NCBI RefSeq assembly: GCF_001028665.1
Contig: NZ_CP011504.1
Span: forward strand, 2,790,001 to 2,854,000
Direction: 5' to 3'
Source: Burkholderia pyrrocinia
GTDB taxonomy: Bacteria > Pseudomonadota > Gammaproteobacteria > Burkholderiales > Burkholderiaceae
Length of the DNA stretch: 64,000 bases
Positions 8,009 to 16,585 of this stretch are shown piece after piece; positions within the stretch are counted from its first letter, which is position 1, and each line of letters begins with the position of its first letter. A program made the translations under genes and the position numbers. A model generated the notes under the pieces. It had not been told where the DNA came from. It made no database searches and saw only the letters and a program-made list of their open reading frames with translations.

Positions 8009-9199
8009 TTACCCGAGCGGCACCACACTCCCGAGCAGGATCCGCACGAGCGTCGCCTGACGCGTGACGCCCGTCTTCGAGAAGATCGCACGCAGGTGCG
8101 TGCGCGCGGTGTTCTTGCTGATCCCCGATTCCTCCGCCGCTTCCTCGAGCGTCAGCCCGTTCGTCAGCAGCAGCGCGAGCGATGTCTCGGCGGGCGTCAG
8201 GTCGAACAGCTTGCGGATGATTTCCTGCGCGCCCTGCGGCTTGCGGTCGGGGTCGCGCAGGAACAGCGTGACGGCCGGCCGCCGCTTGTTGTCCTCCGAC
8301 CAGTCGGACAGCAGCACCGTGCGCACCAGCAGCCCGAGGCGCGGCTTGTCGAAGCTGCGCGTGATCGGCATGGCCTCGACGGTCGCCGCGGCCGTGCCGT
8401 GGTGCCCCATCACCGCGTGGCGGATCAGCCGCTTCAGCGTGCGGTTCTCCTGCGCGTCGGTTGCCTCGATCGTGCCGCGCGCAATCGTCAGACCGTTGTT
8501 CTGCTTGAGGATCTCGTCGGCGACGCCGTTCAGGTCGATGATCGTGCCGTTCTCGTCGAGCGTGATCGTGCCGATCTGCATCCGGTTGATCGCGTTCGCA
8601 TAGATCGAGCGTTCGACCTCGGCCGTGTCGAGCCGCGAATGCAGTTCGACCGCGCGCTTCAGGTGCGGCAGCAGCAGCGCGCAGATCGCCTTGTCGCGCG
8701 CGGAGAACTGCTTCGACGCATGGTTGCGGCACACGCGGAACCGGCACTCGACGCCCGACGGCGTGCGCAGGTCGGCGCCGAGGATATAGCGCACGTCCTG
8801 CGGTTTCAGGAACTGCTTGTACAGTTCGCTCGACAGCCAGCCCGTGTCGCCGAACACGTCGTCGACCGTGACCACGCGATCGGCCGGCAGGCCGACGAAC
8901 GGGTCGAGCGAATAGTAGTAGTTGTTGTACGAAGCCTCGCCATCGCCCGGGACGACCGGGCCGAATTCCGATGCATGCACGGACAGCGGCGCACGGCGGT
9001 CGCTCGCGGCCGCGCGCAGGATCAGCGTCACGTAGTTCGCCTGCAGCCAGCGGCGGACCAGTTCGAGCGCACCGGCCCATGGAGGCGTCTCCAGCGGCCC
9101 CTGGTAGATGCGCGCCATCAGCTCGCTGAAATCCGCGACGCCGATATCGGCCTCGTCACTCGTTGCCTGGCTCTCTTGCGGAGCCCATCTCGTCTCCAT
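8009..9199 (-). CDS. LuxR-type HTH transcriptional regulator
   Basis: A protein of about 396 residues ending in a LuxR/NarL-type helix-turn-helix: LTPAETSLALLLTNGLTLEE, then EESGISKNTARTHLRAIFSK. The long N-terminal part lacks a receiver or autoinducer-binding signature. Its middle (IGTITLDENGTIIDLNGVAD) resembles a PAS domain. The ATG at 9199 follows a GGAG in ATGGAGCGTGCTG, but an in-frame ATG at 9226 is also possible, so the start is uncertain by nine residues. The gene is divergent from the hydrolase-ribB pair, and a near-perfect palindrome lies between them. Control of those genes is the simplest reading. The ligand is unknown. Confidence 0.8.
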   Translation of the reverse strand: METRWAPQESQATSDEADIGVADFSELMARIYQGPLETPPWAGALELVRRWLQANYVTLILRAAASDRRAPLSVHASEFGPVVPGDGEASYNNYYYSLDPFVGLPADRVVTVDDVFGDTGWLSSELYKQFLKPQDVRYILGADLRTPSGVECRFRVCRNHASKQFSARDKAICALLLPHLKRAVELHSRLDTAEVERSIYANAINRMQIGTITLDENGTIIDLNGVADEILKQNNGLTIARGTIEATDAQENRTLKRLIRHAVMGHHGTAAATVEAMPITRSFDKPRLGLLVRTVLLSDWSEDNKRRPAVTLFLRDPDRKPQGAQEIIRKLFDLTPAETSLALLLTNGLTLEEAAEESGISKNTARTHLRAIFSKTGVTRQATLVRILLGSVVPLG

Positions 9200-9257
9200 C
9201 AGCACGCTCCATCCTCCATACGACATGTTTCCGGTGCGACTCAGCCGCGCCGCCTTG

Positions 9258-9275
9258 ATTAAGACGCGTCTAAAT
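9258..9275. promoter_or_regulatory. palindrome between LuxR-type gene and hydrolase-ribB
   Basis: AGACGCGTCT (9262-9271) is a perfect 10-base palindrome. Outside it, ATT and AAT continue the symmetry after one mismatched pair, giving an 18-base element. It lies in the 280-base divergent region and is the best candidate binding site of the LuxR-type regulator. Confidence 0.5.
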
Positions 9276-9479
9276 TCCGGCGTCATCGGGAGATTCACTG
9301 AATGGTGAGAATTGGCCATCCGGGCGTGCGAACCATCGTCCAATCGGATGATGTGGCGCGCTGCCCGCTGCGCTGGAATGCCCGTCAGGCCGTGCCGGCA
9401 AGCATCCGGCGCGGACTCAGGGAAAACCGCGACACGGGTTTACCTGATTCAGACGAATCCGATTCAGACAGGAGTTCCC

Positions 9480-10418
9480 ATGCCGCTCGACCCCCAGGCG
9501 CAGGCGCTGCTCGCCGCATTCGCCCAGGCACCCGCGATCGATTTCGCGCAGCTCACCGTTCCCGCGTACCGCGCGAGCCTCGCCGCGGGCGGTGCCTTCG
9601 CGCCCGGCGACGCCGTCGCCGCCGAAGAGGACTGGCAGATCCCCGCGTCGGGCCGTCAGTTGTCAGCGCGGCTGTATCGGCCCGATGCCGACGGGCCGTT
9701 GCCGCTGACCGTGTTCTTCCACGGCGGCGGCTTCGTGTCGTGCGGCATCGATTCGCACGCCAACCTGTGCCGCAGCCTCGCGAAACGGGCGCGCACGCTC
9801 GTGCTGTCGGTCGACTACCGGCTCGCACCCGAGGCGCGTTTCCCGGCGGCCGCGCACGACGCGTGCGATGCCGTGCGCTGGGCCGCCGCCAGCGCGCGCG
9901 ATCTCGGCGCGCGCGCCGGCGCGGTGGCCGTGGCCGGCGACAGCGCCGGCGGCAATCTCGCGGCGGTCGCCGCGTTGCAGTTGCGAGGCTCGAGCATCGC
10001 CATCGCGCATCAGTTGCTGCTGTATCCGGTCGTCGATTGCGCGACCGAGCATCCGTCGTACGAATCGCTCGGTGACGGCTATTTCCTGACGGCGGACATG
10101 ATGCGCTGGTTCAAGGGCCACTATTTCGACGACGGCGCCGATCGCGCGTCGCCGCTCGCGAGCCCGCTTGCCGCACCGGACGTCGCGGGCACAGCGTCGG
10201 CGACGATCGTCAGCGCCGAATTCGATCCGCTGCGCGACGAGGCCGAAGCGTACGCGCTGCGTCTCGCGCAGGCCGGCACGCCGGTGACGCTCGTGCGCTG
10301 GCCCGGCCAGTTGCACGGTTTCGCGAGCATGCTCGGCGCCGTCGATGCGGCCGACCGCGTGCTGACGTTCGGCGCCGACGCGCTGCGCCGCGCATTCGAC
10401 GCGACGGAGGCGCAATGA
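9480..10418 (+). CDS. alpha/beta hydrolase, hormone-sensitive-lipase family
   Basis: A 312-residue esterase-type enzyme of the HSL (bacterial family IV) group, cytosolic by absence of a signal. The oxyanion motif HGGGFVSCG, the nucleophile motif GDSAGGN, the acid in EFDPLRDEAEAY and the histidine in QLHGFASM complete the catalytic triad. The start at 9480 follows CAGGAG. The stop overlaps the ribB start by four bases (ATGA), so the two are translationally coupled. Coupling of a short-chain esterase to a riboflavin-pathway enzyme is unusual. The natural substrate is not evident. Confidence 0.88.
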   Translation: MPLDPQAQALLAAFAQAPAIDFAQLTVPAYRASLAAGGAFAPGDAVAAEEDWQIPASGRQLSARLYRPDADGPLPLTVFFHGGGFVSCGIDSHANLCRSLAKRARTLVLSVDYRLAPEARFPAAAHDACDAVRWAAASARDLGARAGAVAVAGDSAGGNLAAVAALQLRGSSIAIAHQLLLYPVVDCATEHPSYESLGDGYFLTADMMRWFKGHYFDDGADRASPLASPLAAPDVAGTASATIVSAEFDPLRDEAEAYALRLAQAGTPVTLVRWPGQLHGFASMLGAVDAADRVLTFGADALRRAFDATEAQ

Positions 10419-11539
10419 CGCTCGCCGGCACGCTGGAGATCGTCGACGAGCTTCGTGCGGGCCGCATGGTCCTGCTCGTCGACGAAGAGGATCGCGAGAA
10501 CGAAGGCGATCTCGTGATCGCGGCCGATCACGTGACGCCCGACGCGATCAATTTCATGGCGCGCTTCGGGCGCGGGCTGATCTGCCTGACGCTGACCGCC
10601 GAGCGCTGCGAGCAACTGCGGCTGCCGCCGATGGCCGATCGCAACGGCACGCCGTTCGGCACCGCGTTCACCGTCAGCATCGAGGCGGCCGAAGGCGTGA
10701 CGACCGGCATATCGGCGGCCGATCGCGCGCATACGATCCGCGCGGCGGTCCGTGCGGGTGCCCGCCCCGACGATCTCGTGCAGCCCGGCCACGTGTTCCC
10801 GATCGCCGCGCGTCCGGGCGGCGTGCTCGTGCGCGCGGGGCACACCGAGGCAGGCTGCGATCTCGCGGCGCTGGCCGGGCTTACGCCCGCGTCGGTGATC
10901 TGCGAGGTGATGAACGACGACGGCACGATGGCGCGGCTGCCGGAGCTGAAGGCGTTCGCCGCGCATCACGGGCTGAAGATCGGCACGATCGCCGACCTGA
11001 TCCACTACCGCCGCGAGCACGAGTCGCTCGTCGAACGCGTCGGCGAGCGGCCGCTGCATACGCCGTGGGGACGGTTCCGCGCGATCGAGTACCGCGACAG
11101 CGTGCACGGCGCGCCGCATCTCGCGCTCGTGCGCGGCGAACCCGATCCGGCGACGCCCGTGCTGACGCGCGTGCACGAATGCCATTCGCTGCTCGACCTG
11201 CTCGACGCGGAGCCGTCCGCGCATTCGTGGCCGCTGCACGCCGCGCTGCAGCGTATCGATGCGGCCGGCTGCGGGGTCGCGGTGCTGCTCGACTGCGACA
11301 TGCGCGGCGACGCGATGCGGATGCCGGCCGGCAATGTGCGTCGCGACGGACGCGTGACGGGGATCGGATCGCAGATCCTGCGCGATGTCGGCGTGCGGCG
11401 GCTGAACGTGCTGTCGAGCCCGTTCCGGCTGCCGGCGCTGTCGGGGCACGACCTGGAGATCATGGCGTTCATTCCGCTCGGGGACGACGATCCGGAAAGC
11501 ACGCGGAGCGCGCACGCGAACCCGCTTCGGGCGGCGTGA
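10415..11539 (+). CDS. ribB: 3,4-dihydroxy-2-butanone 4-phosphate synthase with degenerate GTP cyclohydrolase II-like domain
   Basis: A 374-residue RibBA-like protein. The first 200 residues are a full DHBP synthase, which makes the four-carbon unit of riboflavin from ribulose 5-phosphate. The acidic metal/substrate loop DEEDRENEGDL is near residue 23, and the AGHTEAGCDLAALAG motif near residue 141. The second half aligns in shape with GTP cyclohydrolase II but lacks the zinc cysteines and the RVHSEC-type active site (it reads RVHECHSLLDLL), so it is probably inactive. This arrangement is common in proteobacterial RibB. No other riboflavin genes are nearby, so this is likely an accessory copy. 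It is coupled to the upstream hydrolase by an ATGA overlap. Confidence 0.9.
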   Translation: MTLAGTLEIVDELRAGRMVLLVDEEDRENEGDLVIAADHVTPDAINFMARFGRGLICLTLTAERCEQLRLPPMADRNGTPFGTAFTVSIEAAEGVTTGISAADRAHTIRAAVRAGARPDDLVQPGHVFPIAARPGGVLVRAGHTEAGCDLAALAGLTPASVICEVMNDDGTMARLPELKAFAAHHGLKIGTIADLIHYRREHESLVERVGERPLHTPWGRFRAIEYRDSVHGAPHLALVRGEPDPATPVLTRVHECHSLLDLLDAEPSAHSWPLHAALQRIDAAGCGVAVLLDCDMRGDAMRMPAGNVRRDGRVTGIGSQILRDVGVRRLNVLSSPFRLPALSGHDLEIMAFIPLGDDDPESTRSAHANPLRAA

Positions 11540-11582
11540 TGCGCGGCTGATGCGCGGGATGGCCGGTCGGCATTTCGAGAAA

Positions 11583-11677
11583 CAGGCTATCGTTTGTTTT
11601 TGTTAAATACAGTCTAAGATTTGTATTTTGACAATACATGCCATAGACTGTATTTTCCGATTACAAACGATCGCCTG
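11583..11677. promoter_or_regulatory. three concentric inverted repeats in the hipBA promoter
   Basis: Three inverted repeats share the centre 11630. The outer arms are 11583-11597 and 11663-11677 (CAGGCTATCGTTTGT with ACAAACGATCGCCTG, one mismatch). The middle arms are 11605-11616 and 11644-11655 (AAATACAGTCTA with TAGACTGTATTT, perfect). The inner arms are 11622-11627 and 11633-11638 (TGTATT with AATACA, perfect). The block ends 20 bases before the hipB start and must include or overlap the promoter. Several HipB dimers binding cooperatively are the likely ligand. Confidence 0.75.
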
Positions 11678-11696
11678 TCATCCTGCGGAGCGCCCG

Positions 11697-12146
11697 ATGG
11701 CCTTTCCTGTCCAGACCCTGACCCAGTTGCGCCCGATACTCGTCGGCTTCCGGAAGTCCGCGGGGCTCACGCAGGCGCAATTGGCCGCCCGCCTGGGCGT
11801 CACGCAGCAATCCTATGCGCAGCTCGAAGCCAATCCGTCGGCAGTCAGCATCGAACGGCTTTTCAAGGTGCTGAACACGCTCGGCGTTCGGATGACGCTC
11901 GACCTGGGCGTGCAGGATGAATTGGGGGAGCCCGCCGATGCCGAAGCCGAAGCCGGTGCCAGTACAGATGCCCGGCCGGCGGCTCGCAAGCCGGCCGCGA
12001 AAACACGCACACCGGATGCGACGCGCGGTGTAACGGCAGCAAAATCCGCAAAAGCCCAAACGGGAACCGCGACCGGCGCCGCGCGCAAGCGGCCGGCGAC
12101 GGCAGCACCGGGCAAGCCGCGCGTCTCGAAACGGGAGGACTGGTGA
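11697..12146 (+). CDS. hipB: HipB-like antitoxin with Ala/Lys-rich tail
   Basis: A 149-residue protein. Residues 10-70 form an XRE-type helix-turn-helix typical of HipB (GFRKSAGLTQAQLAARLGVT, then SIERLFKVLNTLGVRMTLDL). The remaining half is low complexity, rich in Ala, Lys, Thr and Pro, and looks disordered. HipB proteins neutralise HipA kinases and repress the operon. The start at 11697 follows GCGGAG. The last codon overlaps the hipA start. The long tail is much more extended than the short tail of E. coli HipB and may contact HipA or DNA. Confidence 0.88.
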   Translation: MAFPVQTLTQLRPILVGFRKSAGLTQAQLAARLGVTQQSYAQLEANPSAVSIERLFKVLNTLGVRMTLDLGVQDELGEPADAEAEAGASTDARPAARKPAAKTRTPDATRGVTAAKSAKAQTGTATGAARKRPATAAPGKPRVSKREDW

Positions 12147-13480
12147 CAGTGGCCGCGCGTACCCGCCACGACCGGCTCGACCTGTGGATGAACGGCATTC
12201 CGGTCGGCTACTGGGAAGTCCGGCGCGGCGTCGAGCGCCTCGTCTACCTGCCGGGCTGGCTCGACGATCCCCAAGGGCGGCCGCTGTCGCTGTCGCTGCC
12301 CTTCACGCCCGGCAACCAGCCTCACCAGGGCACGATCGTCGCCGACTACTTCGACAACCTGCTGCCGGACAGCGAGCCGATCCGCCGCCGCATCGCGCAG
12401 CGTTACCGGCTCCGATCGACGGCGCCGTTCGAACTGCTCGCGTCGATCGGCCGCGATTGCGTCGGCGCGATCCAGATGCTGCCGCCCGGCGAGACGCCGG
12501 TCGACCTCGAGGCGATCGACGGCGTGACGCTCGACGACGCAGCCGTCGCCGACGTGCTGCGTCACGCGACCGCCGCGCCGCTGCCCGGCCGCGCGGAGCC
12601 GGACGTCGACCTGCGCCTGTCGATCGCCGGCGCGCAGGAAAAGACCGCGCTGCTGCGCCAGCGGAACCGCTGGTTGCGGCCGTCGGGCAGCACGCCGACG
12701 ACGCACATCTTCAAGCTGCCGCTCGGGCGCGTCGGGAACATGCAGGCCGACATGCGGACGTCCGTCGAGAACGAATGGCTGTGCTCGAAGCTCGTCGCCG
12801 CATATGGCCTGCCGGTCGCGCCGTGCGAAATCGGCCGGTTCGACGACCAGAAGGCGCTGATCGTCGAGCGCTTCGACCGGCGTCCTTCGCGCGACGGCAC
12901 GTGGATCCTGCGGCTGCCGCAGGAGGACATGTGCCAGGCGACCGGCACGCCGTCGGGCGCGAAATACGAATCCGACGGCGGCCCCGGCATCGAGACGATC
13001 ATGGGCATCCTCGCGAATTCGGCCGACGCCGCGCACGACAGGCGGAATTTCTTCGTCGCGCAGCTCGTGTTCTGGGTACTGGCGGCGATCGACGGCCATG
13101 CGAAGAACTTCAGCATCGCGCATCTGCCCGGCAACACCTACCGCAGCACGCCGCTGTACGACGTGCTGTCCGCGCATCCGATCGTCGGCACGCGCCGCAA
13201 CCAGCTGCCGCCGCGCCGCACGCGGCTCGCAATGGCCGTGTGCGGGAAGAACCGGCACTACGTGATCGGCGAGATCCAGCCGCGTCACTGGATCGCGCAG
13301 GGCCGGCGCGTCGGCCTGACCGAAGATGACGTGCGCGCCGCGATGGCGGCCGTCGAAGCGCGCACGGAGCCCGCGATTGCCGAAGTCGCCGCGCAGATCC
13401 CCGCGGATTTTCCGGCGGATGTGGCGGACGCGATCTTCGGCGGCATGCGTCGCCAGAGCCGCAAGCTTGGGGGTGGGTGA
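12143..13480 (+). CDS. hipA: HipA-like serine/threonine kinase toxin
   Basis: A 445-residue kinase of the HipA family, in which toxin members phosphorylate tRNA synthetases and cause growth arrest and persistence. It starts with GTG at 12143 after GGGAGGA, overlapping the hipB stop (GTGA). Family marks are SIAGAQEKTALL (about residues 161-172), the nucleotide-binding THIFKLP stretch, the RLPQEDMCQATG loop, and the catalytic DGHAKNFSI motif near residue 318. TPLYDVLS follows as the metal-binding segment. Length and motifs are intact, so it is probably active. The pair forms a standard type II toxin-antitoxin operon. Confidence 0.92.
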   Translation: MTVAARTRHDRLDLWMNGIPVGYWEVRRGVERLVYLPGWLDDPQGRPLSLSLPFTPGNQPHQGTIVADYFDNLLPDSEPIRRRIAQRYRLRSTAPFELLASIGRDCVGAIQMLPPGETPVDLEAIDGVTLDDAAVADVLRHATAAPLPGRAEPDVDLRLSIAGAQEKTALLRQRNRWLRPSGSTPTTHIFKLPLGRVGNMQADMRTSVENEWLCSKLVAAYGLPVAPCEIGRFDDQKALIVERFDRRPSRDGTWILRLPQEDMCQATGTPSGAKYESDGGPGIETIMGILANSADAAHDRRNFFVAQLVFWVLAAIDGHAKNFSIAHLPGNTYRSTPLYDVLSAHPIVGTRRNQLPPRRTRLAMAVCGKNRHYVIGEIQPRHWIAQGRRVGLTEDDVRAAMAAVEARTEPAIAEVAAQIPADFPADVADAIFGGMRRQSRKLGGG

Positions 13481-13834
13481 TCGCGCGCGATGTTTCTCCG
13501 CGGTGTGCCGGGCCTGGGGCGTGATGCGGCGCTTCAACGCGTCGAATCGATGGTTCGTCCGGATTCGTCCGGATTCGCGCGATTGCGCGACATGGTGCTC
13601 GCCGCTTTAGACGACAGCGAACCGCCGCGTAACGATGGCGCGGGCGGCAAGCGCATCGACACGTCGCACGCGTACCGGATCGGACGTTGTCGGCAATTCA
13701 TCCCGGCGGGCGGTGAAGCCTGCGGGCATTTCATTTCAAGCCGGTCCGGACGAAAGGCTCATCCACCCGGACGATGCGCGCCTGCACCGCCGCCGCACAA
13801 TGGTCGCCGTGCCCATCCCGACGCCCGCGCCCTC
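13481..13834. other. intergenic region between hipA and OYE-family gene
   Basis: About 350 bases without a gene that I can support. The only structure I see is a tandem direct repeat TTCGTCCGGA, two full copies plus a partial third, at 13554-13579. Confidence 0.5.
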
Positions 13835-15070
13835 ATGGAATCCGCCGACCTCACGACCGCGTTCAGCCCGCTGCAGATCGGTCCGCTGACGCTGCGCAAC
13901 CGCCTGATCAAGTCCGCCACCAACGAAGGCATGACGCCGAACGGCGTGCCGTCGCGCGCGCTCGTCGGCTTCCACGAGCGCATTGCCGAAGGCGGCGCCG
14001 CGCTGACGACCGTCGCGTACTGCGCGATCAGCGACGACGGCCGCACGTTCGTCGACCAGGCGCGACTCGACGTGCCGACCGTCCGGCAATTCCGCGCGCT
14101 GACCGACGCCGTCCATCGCCACGGCGCGGCCGCCTCCGCGCAGATCACGCACGGCGGCTGCTTCACGTTCCTGCCGTCGCTGTCGACGAAACGCCCGTTG
14201 AGTGCATCGGGCGGCTTCAACAAGGTCGGCGTGATGAGCGGCCGCTTCCTGAAGCAGGCGATGACGCGCGACCAGATGTCGGCGATCGCCGACGAATTCG
14301 CGCAGGCGGCGCGGCATGCGCGCGACGCCGGCTTCGATGCGGTCGAAATCCACATGGGGCACGGTTATCTGCTGAGCCAGTTCCTGTCGCCGCTGTACAA
14401 CCGCCGCCGCGATGCATACGGCGGCGACGCGGCACGCCGTGCGGCGTTCCCGGTCGAGGTGCTGCGCCGCGTGCTCGATGCGGTGGGCCGCGATCTCGCC
14501 GTCGTCTGCAAGATCGGCGTGACCGAAGGCGTGCGCGGTGGCGGCACCGCCGACGACGCATGCGAGATCGCGCGGCGGCTGGAAGCCGAAGGCGCGCACC
14601 TGCTCGTGCTGAGCGGCGGGATGAACGTCGAATCGGTGTGGCAGCTGTTCGGCAGCCCGCTGCCGGGCGAAGCGCGCGCGAACGCCGACAACGCGATCGT
14701 GCGCACCGCGATGACGCTGCAGAAGCTCACCGAGCCGAAGATGGGCGCGTTTCGCGAGATGTATTTCCTCGAACATTCGACGAAGGTGCGCGCGGCCGTC
14801 AGGATGCCGCTCGCCTATCTCGGCGGCGTGCGTTCGCGCGAAAACGTCGAGCAGGCGATGCGCGAAGGTTTCGACGCGGTCGCGCTTGCGCGGGCGCTCG
14901 TGTTCGAACCGGGTTTCGTGAACGGGCTGCGCGACGGCCGGCTGACTCAGTCGGGCTGCACGTCGTGCAACCGCTGCGTCGTGTCGATGTACACGCCGGG
15001 CGGCACGGCGTGTGTACTGCGCGAGCCGAACGACCCCGCGCCGAACCGCGTGCCGGCCGCCGCCGCGTGA
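13835..15070 (+). CDS. NADH:flavin oxidoreductase, Old Yellow Enzyme family
   Basis: A 411-residue FMN-binding TIM-barrel protein of the OYE / 2,4-dienoyl-CoA reductase group. The N terminus fits the family (LQIGPLTLRNRLIKSATNEG), as do AEGGAALTTVAYC and the HMGHGYLLSQFLSPLYNRR motif that holds FMN phosphate-side contacts. The C terminus carries a Cys cluster C-x2-C-x2-C-x11-C (GCTSCNRC onward). It is close to, but one residue shorter than, the C-x2-C-x3-C-x11-C that binds [4Fe-4S] in FadH-type enzymes. The protein lacks the second, pyridine-nucleotide half of FadH. The start at 13835 places the barrel at the N terminus. It converges with hppD, and its substrate is unknown. Confidence 0.85.
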   Translation: MESADLTTAFSPLQIGPLTLRNRLIKSATNEGMTPNGVPSRALVGFHERIAEGGAALTTVAYCAISDDGRTFVDQARLDVPTVRQFRALTDAVHRHGAAASAQITHGGCFTFLPSLSTKRPLSASGGFNKVGVMSGRFLKQAMTRDQMSAIADEFAQAARHARDAGFDAVEIHMGHGYLLSQFLSPLYNRRRDAYGGDAARRAAFPVEVLRRVLDAVGRDLAVVCKIGVTEGVRGGGTADDACEIARRLEAEGAHLLVLSGGMNVESVWQLFGSPLPGEARANADNAIVRTAMTLQKLTEPKMGAFREMYFLEHSTKVRAAVRMPLAYLGGVRSRENVEQAMREGFDAVALARALVFEPGFVNGLRDGRLTQSGCTSCNRCVVSMYTPGGTACVLREPNDPAPNRVPAAAA

Positions 15071-15102
15071 AACCTGACGCGTGACGCAGGTGCGCAGGCC
15101 GC

Positions 15103-16230
15103 TCAGCCGGCGTCGCGCGCGCGGGCGAGTGCCGCGAGGTTTCCTTCGCCGAACCCGTGGTGCCCCTTGCGCTGCACGATCTCGAAGAAGATCTCGCCGG
15201 GCCGGCGCTTGACGAAGGTCTGGAAGAACAGGCGCGGCACGCCGTCGCTGCCGATCTCGCCATCGACCAGCACAGCGCGACGGCGCAGCGCGTCGAGATC
15301 GACGCCGTGCCCCGGCAGCCGTGCATCGACGTCGTCGTAATAGCGTGCGGGCGGCTCGATGAATTCGACGCCGTTCGCACGCAGCGCGTCGACGCACGAC
15401 AGGATGTCGTCGGTCGACAATGCGACGTGCTGGACGCCCTCGCCCGGATGGTCGGGCAGATACGCGTGCATCAGCTCGGTGCGCCGCGTGCCTTCCTCGT
15501 AGACCGGGATCCGCACCGCGCCGCACGGCGAAACCATCACGCGCGAGTCCTCCGACACATGCCAGTGCGCGTCGATTTCGTGGATTTCGCGAAAATGCAG
15601 CAGGTCGTGGTAGAAATCCAGCCACTCCCGCATGCGCCCCGCGCCGACGGTTTGCGTGAAATGGTCGACCTGCTGCAGGCCGACGCCCACGCAATCGAGA
15701 TCGGTATGCGCGGTCGCGATGTCGATCGGGCGGAAATCGATGTCGAAGATCGAGATGTCGCCGACGCCGCCGCGCTGGCCGTCACGTCCGCGCCAGCGGT
15801 CGACGAAATACAGGTGCGAATCGCCGATGCCCTGGATCGCCGGGATCTTCAGCTCGCCGACGCCGACCCGCTCGCCCTCGAACGCCCACGCGCCGAGCTC
15901 GATCGCACGCTCGAACGCGCGCCGTGCGCTGGCCACGCGCAGCCCGATCGCACAGACCCCCATCCCGTATTCCTCCGCGTAGCGCGCGGCGAACGAATCG
16001 GGCTCGGCGTTGATCAGGAAATGCATCTGCCCTTGCCGGTACAGCGTGACGTTCTTGCTGACATGCCGCGCGATCGCCTTGAACCCGAGCTGCTCGAAGC
16101 GTTGCGCGAGCGCTTCCGGCACGGGCGCCGCGAACTCGACGAATTCGAGGCCGGCCATCCCGAGCGGATTGGCGGCCGGATCGGCGACGGGCGGCGTATC
16201 GCTGGACAAGGGGTGGGTATTGCCGGGCAT
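15103..16230 (-). CDS. hppD: 4-hydroxyphenylpyruvate dioxygenase
   Basis: A 375-residue Fe(II) enzyme that converts 4-hydroxyphenylpyruvate to homogentisate in tyrosine catabolism. The three iron ligands are visible: His190 in QQVDHFTQTV, His268 in GVQHVALSTDD and Glu350 in EIFFEIVQRKG. The C-terminal HHGFGEGNLAAL tail is typical. The ATG at 16230 follows CCGGAG, whereas the next in-frame ATG upstream (16248) lacks this. It is divergent from an MHS transporter. TyrB at 56.1-57.3 kb would supply its substrate. The downstream homogentisate pathway is not in this window. Confidence 0.93.
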   Translation of the reverse strand: MPGNTHPLSSDTPPVADPAANPLGMAGLEFVEFAAPVPEALAQRFEQLGFKAIARHVSKNVTLYRQGQMHFLINAEPDSFAARYAEEYGMGVCAIGLRVASARRAFERAIELGAWAFEGERVGVGELKIPAIQGIGDSHLYFVDRWRGRDGQRGGVGDISIFDIDFRPIDIATAHTDLDCVGVGLQQVDHFTQTVGAGRMREWLDFYHDLLHFREIHEIDAHWHVSEDSRVMVSPCGAVRIPVYEEGTRRTELMHAYLPDHPGEGVQHVALSTDDILSCVDALRANGVEFIEPPARYYDDVDARLPGHGVDLDALRRRAVLVDGEIGSDGVPRLFFQTFVKRRPGEIFFEIVQRKGHHGFGEGNLAALARARDAG

Positions 16231-16585
16231 TCCAGTCTCCGGGGGCATGCGGTCGATGGGGATGGCGCGCCCGGCGCGTGCGGTATGCGCGGCCGATGTG
16301 GCGATCGCGCATCCGCCCCGAACGGGCGAGTTTTCATGCTGCAGATTTTAACCAGATCGTTCACGGCGGCACACCCTGGCCGAATGGGATATCGACGCGC
16401 CGCCTAGTGCAAACCCGGAAAGCGTTCGATAATCGCACGAATATGAACGATAATCGCGCACTTTGTCCGATCGGCCAATTGCCGCCGTGCGGCGTGCGCC
16501 CTATTCTCCGTTCACCCATCGACTTCAATGCAGCATCGGACGCGGCGCCGCCACGATTCCACGATGCGCCGTGCCAGGAGACACC
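16231..16585. other. divergent intergenic region between hppD and the MHS transporter
   Basis: About 355 bases with no gene I can support. It carries two copies of CGATAATCGC spaced 21 bases apart, which are listed separately as a candidate IclR-family operator. Confidence 0.6.
16427..16457. promoter_or_regulatory. two direct copies of CGATAATCGC, 21-base period
   Basis: CGATAATCGC occurs at 16427-16436 and 16448-16457. The same 10-mer occurs once upstream of the IclR-family gene (21494-21503). The 9-base core CGATAATCG is itself symmetric around its central A. The 21-base period equals two helical turns, so bound proteins would sit on one DNA face. PcaU/PobR-type IclR regulators are known to use repeated 10-base elements. 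Confidence 0.5.

Noticed and set aside
10415..11539. Bifunctional RibBA
   Set aside because: The C-terminal half lacks the zinc-binding cysteines and the RVHSEC motif of GTP cyclohydrolase II.
13554..13579. Tandem TTCGTCCGGA repeats as an operator
   Set aside because: Only two full copies plus a partial third, far from the OYE start and close to common codon patterns in this GC-rich DNA.
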